Shown here piece by piece: positions 19,967 to 29,864 of a stretch of 64,000 nucleotides of DNA. This DNA is from Actinobacillus succinogenes 130Z (lineage in GTDB: Bacteria; Pseudomonadota; Gammaproteobacteria; Enterobacterales; Pasteurellaceae): assembly GCF_000017245.1 (NCBI RefSeq), contig NC_009655.1, positions 682,001-746,000 on the forward strand, read 5' to 3'. The notes beneath the pieces are model-generated. The model saw only the letters and a list, made by a program, of their open reading frames with translations, was not told where the DNA came from and made no database searches. Each line of letters begins with the position of its first letter. The stretch's first letter is position 1. The translations under genes were made by a program, and so were the position numbers.

Positions 19967-20425
19967 ATGGCAATGGATATTCGTAAGATTAAAAAATTAA
20001 TCGAATTAGTTGAAGAATCGGGCATTATGGAACTGGAAATTTCCGAAGGCGAAGAGTCGGTTCGTATCAGCCGCGGTTCTGCAGCACCAAGTTCCGTTCA
20101 ATATACTGTTCCGGCTGCCGCGCCGGCACCAATCGCTGCTCCGGCGGTCGTTCCGGTTGCCGCTGCGCCTGCCGCCGCACCGGAATTATCAGGACACGTG
20201 ATTCGTTCTCCGATGGTGGGAACGTTCTACCGCAGTCCAAGCCCGGAAGCTAAAGCTTTCGTCGAAGTGGGACAATCCGTGAAAGTCGGCGACGCACTTT
20301 GCATTGTTGAAGCCATGAAAATGATGAATCGTATCGAAGCGGATAAAGCGGGTGTGGTGAAAGCGATTTTAGTTAACGACGGCGAAGCGGTGGAATTCGA
20401 CGAACCGTTAATCGTTATTGAATAA
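19967..20425 (+). CDS. accB: biotin carboxyl carrier protein of acetyl-CoA carboxylase
   Basis: 152 residues. [28 protein letters not shown] is the N-terminal domain; an Ala/Pro/Val-rich flexible linker spans about residues 48-75; the biotinyl domain ends the protein with IVEAMKMMN, biotin-lysine at residue 118. It carries CO2 from biotin carboxylase to the carboxyltransferase in the first step of fatty acid synthesis. Translation could start at either of two ATGs two codons apart. accC follows after a 64-base gap holding one GTAGGG palindrome. Confidence 0.96.
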   Translation: MAMDIRKIKKLIELVEESGIMELEISEGEESVRISRGSAAPSSVQYTVPAAAPAPIAAPAVVPVAAAPAAAPELSGHVIRSPMVGTFYRSPSPEAKAFVEVGQSVKVGDALCIVEAMKMMNRIEADKAGVVKAILVNDGEAVEFDEPLIVIE

Positions 20426-20428
20426 TTT

Positions 20429-20451
20429 GTAGGGTGGGCAGACTTGCCCAC
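20429..20451 (+). repeat. GTAGGGTGGGC palindrome between accB and accC
   Basis: GTAGGGTGGGCAGACTTGCC then CAC; GTGGGCA pairs with TGCCCAC around GACT-like centre. Same family as the his-operon palindromes, again between two co-transcribed genes. Confidence 0.7.
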
Positions 20452-20489
20452 TATTTTTATCTCGTAAAATTTCGAATTGGAATAATCTT

Positions 20490-21836
20490 ATGTTAGAAAA
20501 AGTGGTTATTGCCAACCGTGGTGAAATTGCATTGCGTATTCTGCGCGCATGTAAAGAACTGGGTATCAAAACCGTTGCCGTGCATTCTACGGCAGACCGC
20601 GATTTAAAACATGTGTTGCTGGCGGATGAAACCATCTGTATCGGCCCTGCGCCGTCGGTGAAAAGCTATTTAAACGTGCCGGCGATTATTGCGGCGGCGG
20701 AAGTGACCGGCGCAGACGCTATTCATCCGGGGTACGGTTTCTTATCTGAAAATGCGGATTTCGCCGAACAGGTCGAGCGTTCCGGTTTTACTTTTATCGG
20801 CCCGACTGCAGACGTGATTCGTTTAATGGGCGATAAAGTGTCGGCGATTAATGCCATGAAAAAAGCCGGTGTGCCTTGCGTACCGGGTTCTGACGGTCCG
20901 TTAGGAACGGATATGGCGAAAAATAAAGAAATTGCCAACCGTATCGGTTTTCCTGTGATCATTAAAGCTTCCGGCGGCGGCGGCGGTCGCGGTATGCGTG
21001 TGGTGCGTGACGAGAACAGCTTGGAAGAAAGCATTGCCATGACAAAAGCGGAAGCGAAAGCGGCGTTCAATAACGACATGGTTTACATGGAAAAATACCT
21101 GGAAAATCCGCGTCACGTGGAAATTCAGGTGATTGCCGATACTCACGGTAATGCGGTGTATTTGGCGGAACGTGACTGCTCGATGCAGCGCCGTCACCAG
21201 AAAGTGGTGGAAGAAGCGCCGGCACCGGGGATTACGGAAGAAGTCCGTCGCGACATCGGTTCCCGTTGCGCTAACGCCTGCGTGGAAATCGGTTATCGCG
21301 GTGCGGGTACTTTCGAGTTTTTGTATGAAAACGGCGAGTTCTATTTTATTGAAATGAATACCCGTATTCAGGTTGAACATCCCGTAACGGAAATGATTAC
21401 CGGCGTGGATTTAGTGAAAGAGCAATTACGCGTAGCCTCAGGTTTACCGTTGTCTTTCAAACAGGAAGACATCAAAGTAAAAGGTTATGCTATCGAATGC
21501 CGTATTAATGCGGAAGATCCGAAAACTTTCCTGCCGTCGCCGGGTAAAGTGGTACATTTACATGCACCGGGCGGCTTGGGGGTGCGCTGGGATTCCCATA
21601 TTTACGGCGGTTATACCGTACCTCCGCATTACGATTCGATGATTGCGAAACTGATTACTTACGGCGATACCCGTGAAAGTGCAATCCGTCGTATGCAGAA
21701 TGCGTTATCGGAAACCATTATCGAAGGGCTTAAAACCAATATCCCGTTGCATAATTTGATAATGGAGGATGAAAACTTCCAAAAAGGCGGCACCAATATT
21801 CATTACCTTGAGAAAAAATTGGGTTTGACCGATTAA
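20490..21836 (+). CDS. accC: biotin carboxylase subunit of acetyl-CoA carboxylase
   Basis: 448 residues, the normal length. An ATP-grasp enzyme that carboxylates biotin on Acc[21 protein letters not shown] opens the pre-ATP-grasp domain; [14 protein letters not shown] is the glycine-rich ATP loop; [34 protein letters not shown] (metal-binding Glu and Asn, catalytic Arg/Glu) and ECRINAEDP follow. Downstream are yhdT and panF, as in E. coli. Confidence 0.97.
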   Translation: MLEKVVIANRGEIALRILRACKELGIKTVAVHSTADRDLKHVLLADETICIGPAPSVKSYLNVPAIIAAAEVTGADAIHPGYGFLSENADFAEQVERSGFTFIGPTADVIRLMGDKVSAINAMKKAGVPCVPGSDGPLGTDMAKNKEIANRIGFPVIIKASGGGGGRGMRVVRDENSLEESIAMTKAEAKAAFNNDMVYMEKYLENPRHVEIQVIADTHGNAVYLAERDCSMQRRHQKVVEEAPAPGITEEVRRDIGSRCANACVEIGYRGAGTFEFLYENGEFYFIEMNTRIQVEHPVTEMITGVDLVKEQLRVASGLPLSFKQEDIKVKGYAIECRINAEDPKTFLPSPGKVVHLHAPGGLGVRWDSHIYGGYTVPPHYDSMIAKLITYGDTRESAIRRMQNALSETIIEGLKTNIPLHNLIMEDENFQKGGTNIHYLEKKLGLTD

Positions 21837-21881
21837 TGATGAAATGGAGCTTACGCTCCATTTTTTGTGTGGAAATGAAAG

Positions 21882-22199
21882 ATGAAAATGAGCTTGCAAC
21901 AACGTTATAAACAAGCCGCAAAAGAAGCCCGTTGGGCGTTGGCGTTAACCGTGCTGTATTTGATCGGCTGGTGTCTGTGCGCCTATTTGCCGGAAGGCGG
22001 AAAAGGCCCCCTCGGTTTTCCGTTGTGGTTTGAATTGTCCTGTATTTATTTGCCCGTACTGTTTATGGTGGTGGCATATTGGTTGGTGAAGATTGTATAT
22101 CAGGACATAAATCTTGAAATCGAACCGAAAAATACGGCAAAACCCGACCGCACTTTGAACCATTCGACGAAAGAATCAGTAAAGGAATTTGAAAAATGA
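21882..22199 (+). CDS. yhdT: YhdT-like (DUF997) small membrane protein
   Basis: 105 residues with two hydrophobic spans (about 18-37 and 50-75). ARWALALTVLYLIGWCLCAYL and FPLWFELSCIYLPVLF are the DUF997 signature. It is found immediately before panF in enterobacteria and Pasteurellaceae; the arrangement is kept here, with a four-base overlap into panF (ATGA). It may assist PanF assembly, but that is conjecture. Confidence 0.82.
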   Translation: MKMSLQQRYKQAAKEARWALALTVLYLIGWCLCAYLPEGGKGPLGFPLWFELSCIYLPVLFMVVAYWLVKIVYQDINLEIEPKNTAKPDRTLNHSTKESVKEFEK

Positions 22200-23674
22200 A
22201 TTTGGGTATTATTCTTCCTTTGATAATTTATCTCGTGTTTGTGTTCGGTGCGGCGTTGTATGCCTACATCAAACGCTCGAAAGGCGATTTTTTAACGGAA
22301 TATTATGTGGGCAATCGTTCGATGACGGGCTTGGTGCTCGCCATGACTACGGCTTCCACCTATGCCAGTGCCAGTTCCTTTGTGGGCGGGCCGGGCGCCG
22401 CTTACAAATACGGCTTAGGTTGGGTGCTGCTTTCTATGATTCAGGTGCCGGCGGTGTGGCTGGCTTTAGGCGCGTTGGGTAAGAAATTCGCCCTGCTTTC
22501 CCGCGAAACCAACGCACTGACCATCAGCGATTTATTGCTTTACCGCTATAAAAGCCGTCGGTTGGTGTGGATTGCCAGTATCGCCCTGTTAATCGCTTTT
22601 TTTGCTGCTATGATGGCGCAATTTATCGGCGGCGCCCGTTTGTTGGAAACCACTATCGGCATTCCTTATACGCAGGCATTGTTGATTTTTGCCGTTACCG
22701 TGGGAATTTACACTTTTATCGGCGGTTTTCGTGCCGTGGTGCTGACGGATACCATTCAGGGTACGGTGATGATTTTAGGTACGCTGGTGTTGCTGGGCGC
22801 CGTGATTTATGCCGCGGGCGGCGCCGAAAGTGCGGTGGCAAAACTAACGGAAATTGATCCGCACTTAGTCAGCCCTTACGGTCCGAACGATATGCTGGGC
22901 TTTCAGTTTATGGCGTCGTTTTGGGTGCTGGTGTGTTTCGGGGTGGTGGGGCTGCCGCATACGGCGGTGCGTTGCATGGCGTTCAAAGACAGCAAAGCCT
23001 TGCACAGCGGTATGTTAATTGGAACGGCGGTATTATCCGTTATTATGCTCGGCATGCACCTTGCCGGTGCGTTAGGACGTGCCGTGGTACCGGATTTAAC
23101 CATTCCCGATCAGGTTATTCCGTCATTAATGCTGCAGGTGCTGCCGCCGTTGGTAGCGGGGATTTTCCTTGCCGCACCTATGTCGGCGATTATGTCGACG
23201 ATTGACGCTCAGTTGATTCAATCTTCGGCGATTTTCGTGAAAGATCTGTATTTGTCGGCGAAACCTGAAGCGGCCGCCAATCAAAAGCGGATTAGCCGTT
23301 TTTCTTCCTTAATCACCTTAACCATTACCGCGTTATTGATTTGGGCGGCATTAAATCCGCCGGATATGATTATCTGGTTGAATTTATTCGCCTTCGGCGG
23401 ACTCGAAGCGGCGTTTTTATGGGTTATCGTACTCGGCATTTATTGGGATAAAGCTAACGCTGCCGGCGCCATCAGTTCCATGATTGTCGGTTTGGGCGTA
23501 TACATTTTCCTCACCCAAATGAAAGGGGTGGATTTAACTACAGTCAGCCGGTCAATCCGATATTTAGTGGAAAGCGTTAAACTGTTCAGTCAATTCCACG
23601 AGATCGTCCCTTCGTTGGTATGGGGGTTAATCGCATTTTTAATCGGAAACCGATTAGGCGATAAAGCCGATTAG
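22196..23674 (+). CDS. panF: sodium/pantothenate symporter
   Basis: 492 residues with about 13 membrane spans, in the sodium:solute symporter family. YYVGNRSMTGLVLAMTTASTYASASSFVGGPGAAYKYGLGW near the N-terminus and the later AAPMSAIMSTIDAQLIQSSAIFVKDLY contain Na+-site residues. PanF concentrates pantothenate, the coenzyme A precursor, into the cell. The gene order accC-yhdT-panF-prmA supports the assignment. An inverted uptake-signal terminator follows. Confidence 0.94.
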   Translation: MNLGIILPLIIYLVFVFGAALYAYIKRSKGDFLTEYYVGNRSMTGLVLAMTTASTYASASSFVGGPGAAYKYGLGWVLLSMIQVPAVWLALGALGKKFALLSRETNALTISDLLLYRYKSRRLVWIASIALLIAFFAAMMAQFIGGARLLETTIGIPYTQALLIFAVTVGIYTFIGGFRAVVLTDTIQGTVMILGTLVLLGAVIYAAGGAESAVAKLTEIDPHLVSPYGPNDMLGFQFMASFWVLVCFGVVGLPHTAVRCMAFKDSKALHSGMLIGTAVLSVIMLGMHLAGALGRAVVPDLTIPDQVIPSLMLQVLPPLVAGIFLAAPMSAIMSTIDAQLIQSSAIFVKDLYLSAKPEAAANQKRISRFSSLITLTITALLIWAALNPPDMIIWLNLFAFGGLEAAFLWVIVLGIYWDKANAAGAISSMIVGLGVYIFLTQMKGVDLTTVSRSIRYLVESVKLFSQFHEIVPSLVWGLIAFLIGNRLGDKAD

Positions 23675-23678
23675 CATA

Positions 23679-23707
23679 AAAGTGCGGTCGAATTCGACCG
23701 CATTTTT
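23679..23707 (+). terminator. panF terminator made from two uptake signals
   Basis: AAGTGCGGTCG and CGACCGCATTT pair over 11 bases (one G-T) around AATT, followed by TT. It is an inverted pair of Hin uptake signals, the second with one change. Confidence 0.7.
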
Positions 23708-23953
23708 ACTTTACGGCGCAATATTGAATAATGGTCGCAGGCAAGGTATAAAAAACTGTGTTAAAATCCACCGCACTTTAAATATAAATAACGCGATAGA
23801 CCAAAGAACCCAATAATCGAATTTTCCCGTCTTGGGCGCCCGCTTTTACCATTGATTTTTAGCTAAATTCCGTTTATCTGAGGGTAACGAGTTTAGCGTA
23901 AAGAAAATTCATGCTAAAAAGGAAACGACTACAAAATCAGGGCGTGTTCTTTG

Positions 23954-23983
23954 GTTACTTTCTTATACGAACAAGAAAGTAAC
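23954..23983. repeat. perfect inverted repeat GTTACTTTCTT upstream of prmA
   Basis: GTTACTTTCTT and AAGAAAGTAAC are perfect complements around an eight-base loop, 23 bases before the prmA start and ending close to its AAAAAGGA ribosome site. Similar GTTACTTTCTT..AAGAAAGTAAC palindromes occur repeatedly in other gammaproteobacterial genomes as dispersed elements. Confidence 0.6.
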
Positions 23984-24006
23984 ATAACTAAAAAGGATGA
24001 AATAAT

Positions 24007-24888
24007 ATGGCTTGGATCCAAATCCGCCTTAACAGCACAAACGAACGCGCTGAAGCAATCAGCGATTTTCTGGAAGAACTGGGTTCGGTATCCGTGACTT
24101 TCATGGACAGCCAGGATACCCCGATTTTCGAGCCCTTGCCCGGTGAAACGCGTTTATGGGGCAATACGGATGTGATCGCATTGTTTGACGCGGAAACGGA
24201 AATGCAGCCGGTGTTGACCGCACTTCGGCAAAGCGGTTTGTTAGAGGAGGGGTTTGCTTACAAAATCGAGCAAATCGAAGATAAAGACTGGGAACGGGAA
24301 TGGATGGACAATTTCCATCCTATGCAGTTCGGCAAACGGTTATGGATTTGTCCGAGCTGGCGTGAAATTCCGGATCCGAATGCGGTGAATGTGATGCTTG
24401 ATCCCGGTTTGGCATTCGGTACCGGCACCCATCCGACCACGGCTTTATGTCTGGAGTGGCTGGACGGTTTGGATTTAACCGGTAAAACCGTGATCGATTT
24501 CGGTTGCGGTTCCGGTATTCTGGCGATCGCCGCGTTAAAATTAGGTGCCAAGAACGCCATCGGTATCGACATCGACCCGCAGGCTATTCTTGCCAGTGGT
24601 AGTAATGCGCAAGCCAACGGCGTGGCGGATCGTCTTCAGTTGTTTTTATCCGACCGGCAACCGGCGGATTTGAAAGCGGACGTAGTGGTCGCCAATATTC
24701 TTGCCGGTCCGTTGAAAGAATTATATCCCGTCATCAGTCAATTAGTGAAACCGAAAGGCGATCTCGGTTTATCCGGTATTCTGAAAACGCAGGCTGCCTC
24801 GGTTTGTGAGGCTTATGCGCAAACATTCGAGCTGGAACCGGTCGCGGTGCGCGAAGAATGGTGCCGAATTACCGGTAAACTGGCGTAA
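24007..24888 (+). CDS. prmA: ribosomal protein L11 methyltransferase
   Basis: 293 residues, the usual length. PrmA trimethylates Lys and N-terminal residues of ribosomal protein L11. The N-terminal substrate-recognition domain (about 1-60, [16 protein letters not shown]) precedes a Rossmann methyltransferase with [42 protein letters not shown] (motif I, about residue 160-180) and [13 protein letters not shown] (NPPF-like NILA motif). AAAAGGA precedes the start. Confidence 0.96.
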   Translation: MAWIQIRLNSTNERAEAISDFLEELGSVSVTFMDSQDTPIFEPLPGETRLWGNTDVIALFDAETEMQPVLTALRQSGLLEEGFAYKIEQIEDKDWEREWMDNFHPMQFGKRLWICPSWREIPDPNAVNVMLDPGLAFGTGTHPTTALCLEWLDGLDLTGKTVIDFGCGSGILAIAALKLGAKNAIGIDIDPQAILASGSNAQANGVADRLQLFLSDRQPADLKADVVVANILAGPLKELYPVISQLVKPKGDLGLSGILKTQAASVCEAYAQTFELEPVAVREEWCRITGKLA

Positions 24889-24956
24889 TACTCATTTAAA
24901 ACAAAATGTCAACGCTAAAAATGTAATATTTTGTCAATTTTGTTTACTTTTTACCC

Positions 24957-24985
24957 TTTTCAAAGGGCGGAAAAATGCGTATGAT
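24957..24985 (+). promoter_or_regulatory. dusB-fis promoter with GC-rich discriminator
   Basis: TTTTCA (24957-24962) and TATGAT (24980-24985) are 17 bases apart, followed by ACACGCCC, a GC-rich discriminator. In E. coli the dusB-fis promoter has the same kind of discriminator and is sensitive to ppGpp and growth rate. A start site near 24992 is predicted. Confidence 0.55.
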
Positions 24986-25009
24986 ACACGCCCTTATCGG
25001 TTACGATAG

Positions 25010-25041
25010 CCGAACATTGCAAGATGTTCGGTTTCTTTTTT
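25010..25041 (+). terminator. intrinsic terminator in the dusB leader or after prmA
   Basis: CCGAACAT, six-base loop, ATGTTCGG, then TTTCTTTTTT. This is a compact terminator placed after the predicted dusB-fis promoter and 34 bases before the dusB start. It either ends prmA transcription from upstream or acts as a leader terminator on the dusB-fis transcript. Confidence 0.75.
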
Positions 25042-25075
25042 CTGTATCATTGTGGGGAATCGGGGGTTATAGAAC

Positions 25076-26071
25076 ATGCGCATAGGCGGTTATCAGCTGA
25101 AAAACCGTGTTTTACTGGCGCCGATGGCAGGCATTACCGATCAACCTTTTCGTAAACTGTGCGCGGAATACGGCGCCGGTTTAACTTTTTCGGAAATGAT
25201 GTCCGCCAATCCGCAAGTGTGGCATACGGAAAAATCAAAGCTGCGTTTGGCGCATCATGAAGACGCGGGAATTAATGCAGTGCAGATTGCAGGTTCTGAT
25301 CCGCAGGAAATGGCACAGGCTGCGCGTGTCAATGTAGAATACGGGGCACAGATTATTGATATTAATATGGGGTGTCCGGCGAAGAAAGTGAACAGAAAAC
25401 TGGCGGGGTCCGCCCTGTTACAGTTTCCCGAGCTGATTCGTGATATTCTCACCGCCGTGGTCAATGCGGTGGACGTGCCCGTCACGTTAAAGATTCGGAC
25501 GGGATGGGATCGTAAACACCGTAATTGCCTGGATATTGCTAAAATTGCCGAACAATGCGGCATTCGGGCGTTAACCGTTCACGGTCGGACGCGCGAATGT
25601 TTGTTTGACGGCGAAGCCGAATATGACAATATAAAGGCGGTGAAAGAGCAGGTATCCATTCCCGTGATTGCCAACGGCGATATAATATCTGCAGAAAAAG
25701 CCAGATTGGTTTTAGAATACACAGGGGCGGATGCCGTGATGATCGGACGCGCCGCATTAGGTCGGCCCTGGATTTTCCGATCCGTGGCAGGCTTAATCGA
25801 AAACGGTTCGATCATTTCAGAACCGGGCATAGACGAAAAGTGCGGTCAAATTTTACGCCATATTGACGAATTACATCGGTTTTATGGCGAACAAAAAGGT
25901 TACCGTATTGCTCGCAAACATATTGCCTGGTATTTACAAGGGATTCAATTCGATTCCGATTTCAGACAAACTTTCAATGCGATTACTGACGCAAAAAAGC
26001 AGTTAATCGCACTCGAAAACTTTTTTAATTTAGTTCGCAAGGGAAACCAGAATGTTAGAACAACAGCGTAA
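25076..26071 (+). CDS. dusB: tRNA-dihydrouridine synthase B
   Basis: 331 residues. A flavin enzyme that reduces U17 of tRNA. The intact N-terminus [19 protein letters not shown] has the flavin-binding LAPMAG motif that the dusC of this window lacks. [20 protein letters not shown] holds the catalytic Cys; [35 protein letters not shown] and [14 protein letters not shown] follow. It is the first gene of the dusB-fis operon and overlaps fis by 20 bases. Confidence 0.96.
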   Translation: MRIGGYQLKNRVLLAPMAGITDQPFRKLCAEYGAGLTFSEMMSANPQVWHTEKSKLRLAHHEDAGINAVQIAGSDPQEMAQAARVNVEYGAQIIDINMGCPAKKVNRKLAGSALLQFPELIRDILTAVVNAVDVPVTLKIRTGWDRKHRNCLDIAKIAEQCGIRALTVHGRTRECLFDGEAEYDNIKAVKEQVSIPVIANGDIISAEKARLVLEYTGADAVMIGRAALGRPWIFRSVAGLIENGSIISEPGIDEKCGQILRHIDELHRFYGEQKGYRIARKHIAWYLQGIQFDSDFRQTFNAITDAKKQLIALENFFNLVRKGNQNVRTTA

Positions 26072-26351
26072 TCCGGCTGAAGCATTAATTGTTTCAGTGC
26101 TAAATTCTCAATCACAAGTCACTAACAAACCGCTGCGTGAATCGGTCAAGCAAGCGTTAAAAAATTATTTCGCTCAATTAGACGGTGAAGATGCGACGGA
26201 TCTTTACGAGTTAGTGTTATCGGAAGTCGAGCATCCGATGCTGGATATGGTGATGCAATACACGCGTGGCAATCAAACGCGCGCCGCATTAATGTTAGGC
26301 GTGAACCGCGGAACATTGCGTAAAAAACTGAAAAAATACGGAATGAGCTGA
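26052..26351 (+). CDS. fis: Fis nucleoid-associated DNA-binding protein
   Basis: 99 residues, as in E. coli (98). The N-terminal about 25 residues form the flexible arm; [20 protein letters not shown] is the dimerisation helix; the C-terminal helix-turn-helix is [22 protein letters not shown]. Fis bends DNA and activates stable RNA promoters in fast growth. Its start lies inside the dusB 3' end, the conserved arrangement. An inverted uptake-signal terminator follows at 26382. Confidence 0.97.
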   Translation: MLEQQRNPAEALIVSVLNSQSQVTNKPLRESVKQALKNYFAQLDGEDATDLYELVLSEVEHPMLDMVMQYTRGNQTRAALMLGVNRGTLRKKLKKYGMS

Positions 26352-26381
26352 TAACACGGCTAAATTAAGAATGAAACGATG

Positions 26382-26410
26382 AAAGTGCGGTGATATTTCA
26401 CCGCACTTTT
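26382..26410. terminator. bidirectional terminator between fis and menC
   Basis: AAAGTGCGGTGA (26382-26393), TATT, TCACCGCACTTT then T. A perfect 12-pair stem built from two inverted Hin uptake signals, placed between convergent genes and with T or A tracts on the appropriate sides. Confidence 0.8.
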
Positions 26411-26433
26411 GCATTAAATGAAAAATAAATCTG

Positions 26434-27426
26434 TTAGATAATTTGAGTAACAAATTCGGAATCCGGACCGACTAACGGCAAATCCGAACCTTGCCACGGG
26501 CGTACCACCTGATATTCCATTAAATCCAGCGTATCCAAACCCGGCATGACATCCGGCGTATATTGACAGGCAATGCGCGCCAACTGCGTTAAACCGAAAC
26601 TGCTCTCAATGGAAGAGCTGATTACCGCTTTCATGCCTAAACCGCGCGCTTTTTCAATCAGCGATACGCATTTTTCCAGCGATCCTACCAATGTCGGTTT
26701 AATCACAATCGCACTGACGAACGGTTCGGCAATCAAGTCGAAATCCGGTTCACGCACCGATTCGTCCCAGGCGATGTGAATACCGGTTTCTTCGGCGAAG
26801 CGGCGGCTTTCTTCGCGGGTTTTACAGGGTTCTTCCAAAAACTGAATGCGCGGGCGGTGTTCCGGTTTTACATATTTGGCGAACATCGCCGCTTTTGCAG
26901 GCGTCCAGCTGCGGTTGGCATCCAAGCGTAAATTAAGGTCGGGAATGGCTTCCAATAACATATCGGTGATCATACCGTCGCGGTTGGCTTCGTATAAACC
27001 TACTTTGATTTTCGCTACTTTTTCGCCTTGTATTTTATCCAGCGATTCATAAAGTTCGTCAGGATCGCCGTAGCATAACGGAGCCGCTTGATAATTGCCT
27101 TCTGCCTGCAATGTGCCTTTCATTTCCGCCAAGGCACAGCTTAAACCGAACGCTACCGACGGATATAGGCCGTCAAAAGCCAGTTTTTCATTGCGACTGC
27201 GGGCAGCATCCCAATCTTTCAGCCATTGTATCGCCTGCTCCTGCGCTTGTTCCAATGTTTCTGCACTATATTCGGGCAGAGGAGCGATTTCTCCCCAACC
27301 TTCGTTTTCTTTGCATTTTATCTGTACCAGCAGCCCTTCCCGCCGTTTTAAAAAACGGTTGCGTAAAATCAGTTGGCTGTCTACGGGAATGGAATAGTGA
27401 TAAAGATGATATTCTCGAATTGTCAT
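26434..27426 (-). CDS. menC: o-succinylbenzoate synthase
   Basis: 330 residues. An enolase-superfamily enzyme that dehydrates SHCHC to o-succinylbenzoate in menaquinone synthesis. [10 protein letters not shown] carries the catalytic Lys; [24 protein letters not shown] and HIAWDESV the metal-binding Asp/Glu/Asp residues; [13 protein letters not shown] the second Lys-side segment. ATG 27426 starts the homology (MTIREYHLY); an upstream in-frame ATG at 27495 would cross an inverted uptake-signal hairpin. It is the last gene of a minus-strand cluster with menB and menH. Confidence 0.93.
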   Translation of the reverse strand: MTIREYHLYHYSIPVDSQLILRNRFLKRREGLLVQIKCKENEGWGEIAPLPEYSAETLEQAQEQAIQWLKDWDAARSRNEKLAFDGLYPSVAFGLSCALAEMKGTLQAEGNYQAAPLCYGDPDELYESLDKIQGEKVAKIKVGLYEANRDGMITDMLLEAIPDLNLRLDANRSWTPAKAAMFAKYVKPEHRPRIQFLEEPCKTREESRRFAEETGIHIAWDESVREPDFDLIAEPFVSAIVIKPTLVGSLEKCVSLIEKARGLGMKAVISSSIESSFGLTQLARIACQYTPDVMPGLDTLDLMEYQVVRPWQGSDLPLVGPDSEFVTQII

Positions 27427-27459
27427 GATTTTATTATTCAAAAAAGGATGAAAATGAAA

Positions 27460-27498
27460 AAAGTGCGGTGAAAATTCTTGAATTTTTGACCGCACTTT
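27460..27498. terminator. inverted uptake-signal hairpin between menB and menC
   Basis: AAAGTGCGGT (27460-27469) and ACCGCACTTT (27489-27498) are exact complements. The intervening GAAAATTC..AATTTTTG extends the stem. It would terminate or attenuate menB transcription before menC. Confidence 0.6.
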
Positions 27499-27508
27499 AT
27501 AAGGTTAA

Positions 27509-28366
27509 TTAAGGATTACGACGGAATTTAGTGAAATCCGGTTCGCGTTTTTGGTTGAAAGCATTGCGTCCTTCCTGCCCTTCTTCCGTCATGTAGAACA
27601 GCATAGTGGCGTTGCCCGCCAATTCCTGTAATCCCGCCTGACCGTCGCAGTCCGCATTCAGCGCGGCTTTCAGGCAGCGCAGGGCAATCGGACTGTTTTG
27701 CAACATTTCGCGGCACCAGCGTACGGTTTCTTTTTCCAAATCCGCGTAAGGCACCACTGTGTTTACCAGGCCCATATCCAAGGCTTCTTTAGCGTCGTAC
27801 ATACGGCATAAGAACCAGATTTCACGGGCTTTTTTCTGACCCACGATGCGCGCCATGTAACTTGCGCCCCAACCGCCGTCGAAAGACCCCACTTTCGGAC
27901 CGGTTTGTCCGAATTTTGCGTTATCTGCGGCAATGGTTAAGTCGCACATCATGTGTAAAACATGGCCGCCGCCCACCGCGTAACCGGCTACCATCGCCAC
28001 AACCGGTTTCGGACAAGTGCGGATATCCCGTTGGAAATCCAGCACGTTTAAGTGATGAACGCCGCTGTCGTCTTTATAACCGCCGTAATCGCCGCGAATT
28101 TTCTGGTCGCCGCCGGCACAGAACGCGTATTCGCCTTCACCGGTTAAGACTATCACGCCGATTTTCTCGTCAAAACGGGCGTCGGAGAAGGCATGAATCA
28201 TTTCCTTTACGGTTTGCGGACGGAATGCGTTGCGCACTTGCGGGCGATTAATAGTGATTTTGGCAATGCCGTCTTTGGATTTATGGTAACGAATGTCGCT
28301 GTAACCTGCGCTGTGATCCATCCATTCAACCGGAGCGTAAAGAAATTCTTCGCTTGGATATAACAT
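27509..28366 (-). CDS. menB: 1,4-dihydroxy-2-naphthoyl-CoA synthase
   Basis: 285 residues, typical of MenB. A crotonase-fold enzyme that cyclises o-succinylbenzoyl-CoA to DHNA-Co[53 protein letters not shown] (oxyanion hole), [48 protein letters not shown] and the C-terminal [17 protein letters not shown] are all diagnostic. Asp of GSFDGG is the conserved active-site residue. Confidence 0.96.
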   Translation of the reverse strand: MLYPSEEFLYAPVEWMDHSAGYSDIRYHKSKDGIAKITINRPQVRNAFRPQTVKEMIHAFSDARFDEKIGVIVLTGEGEYAFCAGGDQKIRGDYGGYKDDSGVHHLNVLDFQRDIRTCPKPVVAMVAGYAVGGGHVLHMMCDLTIAADNAKFGQTGPKVGSFDGGWGASYMARIVGQKKAREIWFLCRMYDAKEALDMGLVNTVVPYADLEKETVRWCREMLQNSPIALRCLKAALNADCDGQAGLQELAGNATMLFYMTEEGQEGRNAFNQKREPDFTKFRRNP

Positions 28367-28502
28367 GGTAAGTCCTTTGAGTTAATGAAAAGTGCGGTCA
28401 TTATAGCGGAAGTTTTGACGGCGCTAAAGCGGGACACTAAAGAAAACGGCATATTTCCGGTTTCGGAATATGCCGTTGTTACTACGAATGTAGCGAGGCG
28501 GA

Positions 28503-29048
28503 TTAGGCAAAATCCTGTAATTCGGGATTAATCGGGGTTTCGGCAAGGTTGTTTACATAGTTGCACAAAGTCGCCAGACTGACGCCTAAAATCACATCGA
28601 TCGCATTTTGTCGGTCGTAACCGGCAGCAAAAAATTCCGCTAATTGTGCCGGCGTTAATTTGGCTTTTTGCCCAATAACCGCCATGGTGAAACGTGCTAA
28701 AGTATCCAGTTTCGGATCCGCCTCAATACGCGCCGTAGCCCGGAGGGCATTCACCACTTCTTGCGGCACTTTCAGCAATTTTAAAGCGATTTTGGTGTGA
28801 CCGGCTACACAGAATCCGCAGCCGTTTACCACCGCCGCCGTAATTTGCACCACTTCGCGTTCGGTTGCGGTTAAACTGTTGCGACCGTTGATTGCCCCGA
28901 CGGTACGGTAAGTTTCCAAAGCGGTCGGAGCGTTTGCTAATACGCCGATTAAATTAGGAATGAAACCGTTAGCGTTTTGTACGGCTTTAAGCGTTTCTTT
29001 CGAGGCTTCCGGAGCGGTTTCGACAGTATGAATTTGAAATTGAGACAT
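28503..29048 (-). CDS. AhpD/carboxymuconolactone decarboxylase-family protein
   Basis: 181 residues. ATEREVVQITAAVVNGCGFCVAGHTKIALKL holds the CxxC...H motif (Cys77, Cys80, His84) of AhpD-like alkylhydroperoxidases, where the two Cys and the His form a proton relay and redox centre. Related proteins reduce peroxides with thiol donors; the particular partner is unknown. It stands between menB and menH on the same strand but is not a known menaquinone gene. Alternative role: general peroxidase or carboxymuconolactone decarboxylase-like enzyme. Confidence 0.82.
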   Translation of the reverse strand: MSQFQIHTVETAPEASKETLKAVQNANGFIPNLIGVLANAPTALETYRTVGAINGRNSLTATEREVVQITAAVVNGCGFCVAGHTKIALKLLKVPQEVVNALRATARIEADPKLDTLARFTMAVIGQKAKLTPAQLAEFFAAGYDRQNAIDVILGVSLATLCNYVNNLAETPINPELQDFA

Positions 29049-29123
29049 TATGACTTTCCTTTTAAATAATGCGAAAATTCTGCTGAATCATAATGAAGTT
29101 TCATGGTTTTGACGACAGGATTT

Positions 29124-29864
29124 TTACGATTTTTTAGATAAATTCCGAATATCATATAACTGCATAGCAAATTCCGCGGGATTTTCCAAATGCGCGTTGT
29201 GGCCGGCTTGAGCGATTAAGCGGGTATTCAGTTGGTGCAAAGCCGCCATTTGCCGGAATTTGGTATCGCGTTCGCCTACAAAATAAAAAAACGGCAGATT
29301 TTTCGACCGCACTTTTTGGCCGAAATAAGGTTGTCTGGCAAGGGATGTGGCAATCAGCATGTTAGCGATGTTTTCGCCGCAGTTTGGCGCACGTTTTCGA
29401 ATTAATGTCGCGCGTTCTTGTTCATTCAAGTGAGCGAAAACAGGTTGTCGGTACCAATCGTTGAGTACGGTTTCGGCCGGTTCGGAACGGAAACGGTCAG
29501 CCCATTTGTTATCGTTCAGCCAACGGGCCGTTTTTTCCCGTTGGTCGGCTAAACCGAGATTCGCGCCTTCTAAAATCACGCCTTGTAAATTACCTTTTAA
29601 ACCTTGATACCGTAATGCGTAATACAACGCAATACGCCCGCCGAGAGAATAACCCACCAACAAAAAGGGTTTGTTTCTGACCGCACTTCGGATTTGTTGC
29701 GACAGATATTCGCAGGTTTCCTCAAACCCCGGCACGGAGACATATTTTGCTTCTCCGTGAAAGGGTAAATCCAACGCCAGACAACGGCGGTCCGGCAATT
29801 TATCGATCACGGCTTGCCAATCGTTTTTTGTACCGAGCAGACCGTGTAAAAAAACAAAGTTCAT
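29124..29864 (-). CDS. menH: MenH, SHCHC synthase (alpha/beta hydrolase fold)
   Basis: 246 residues. [20 protein letters not shown] is the oxyanion-side HG loop, FLLVGYSLGGRIALYYAL the nucleophile elbow with Ser73, and IAQAGHNAHLENPAEF carries the catalytic His; the RCLALDLPFHG segment is also MenH-like. MenH eliminates pyruvate from SEPHCHC to give SHCHC, the substrate of MenC nearby. Its ATG overlaps the stop of the upstream phosphoethanolamine-transferase-like gene (TAATG), so translation may be coupled. Confidence 0.85.
   Translation of the reverse strand: MNFVFLHGLLGTKNDWQAVIDKLPDRRCLALDLPFHGEAKYVSVPGFEETCEYLSQQIRSAVRNKPFLLVGYSLGGRIALYYALRYQGLKGNLQGVILEGANLGLADQREKTARWLNDNKWADRFRSEPAETVLNDWYRQPVFAHLNEQERATLIRKRAPNCGENIANMLIATSLARQPYFGQKVRSKNLPFFYFVGERDTKFRQMAALHQLNTRLIAQAGHNAHLENPAEFAMQLYDIRNLSKKS

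Larger units (their letters stand above)
23675..24006. other. 332-base gap between panF and prmA
   Basis: Contains the panF terminator hairpin (23679-23707), a further Hin uptake signal around 23770, a stretch of no recognised content (23780-23940) and a perfect 11-base inverted repeat just before prmA. No start codon in it opens a convincing gene. Confidence 0.6.

Noticed and set aside
20901..21380. 159-codon frame antisense to accC
   Set aside because: It is the mirror of a highly conserved gene, has an odd His/Phe/Val-rich composition and no family features.
27862..28251. 129-codon Arg-rich frame opposite menB
   Set aside because: Shadow of menB; Arg-rich translation is typical of an antisense frame in moderately GC-rich sequence.
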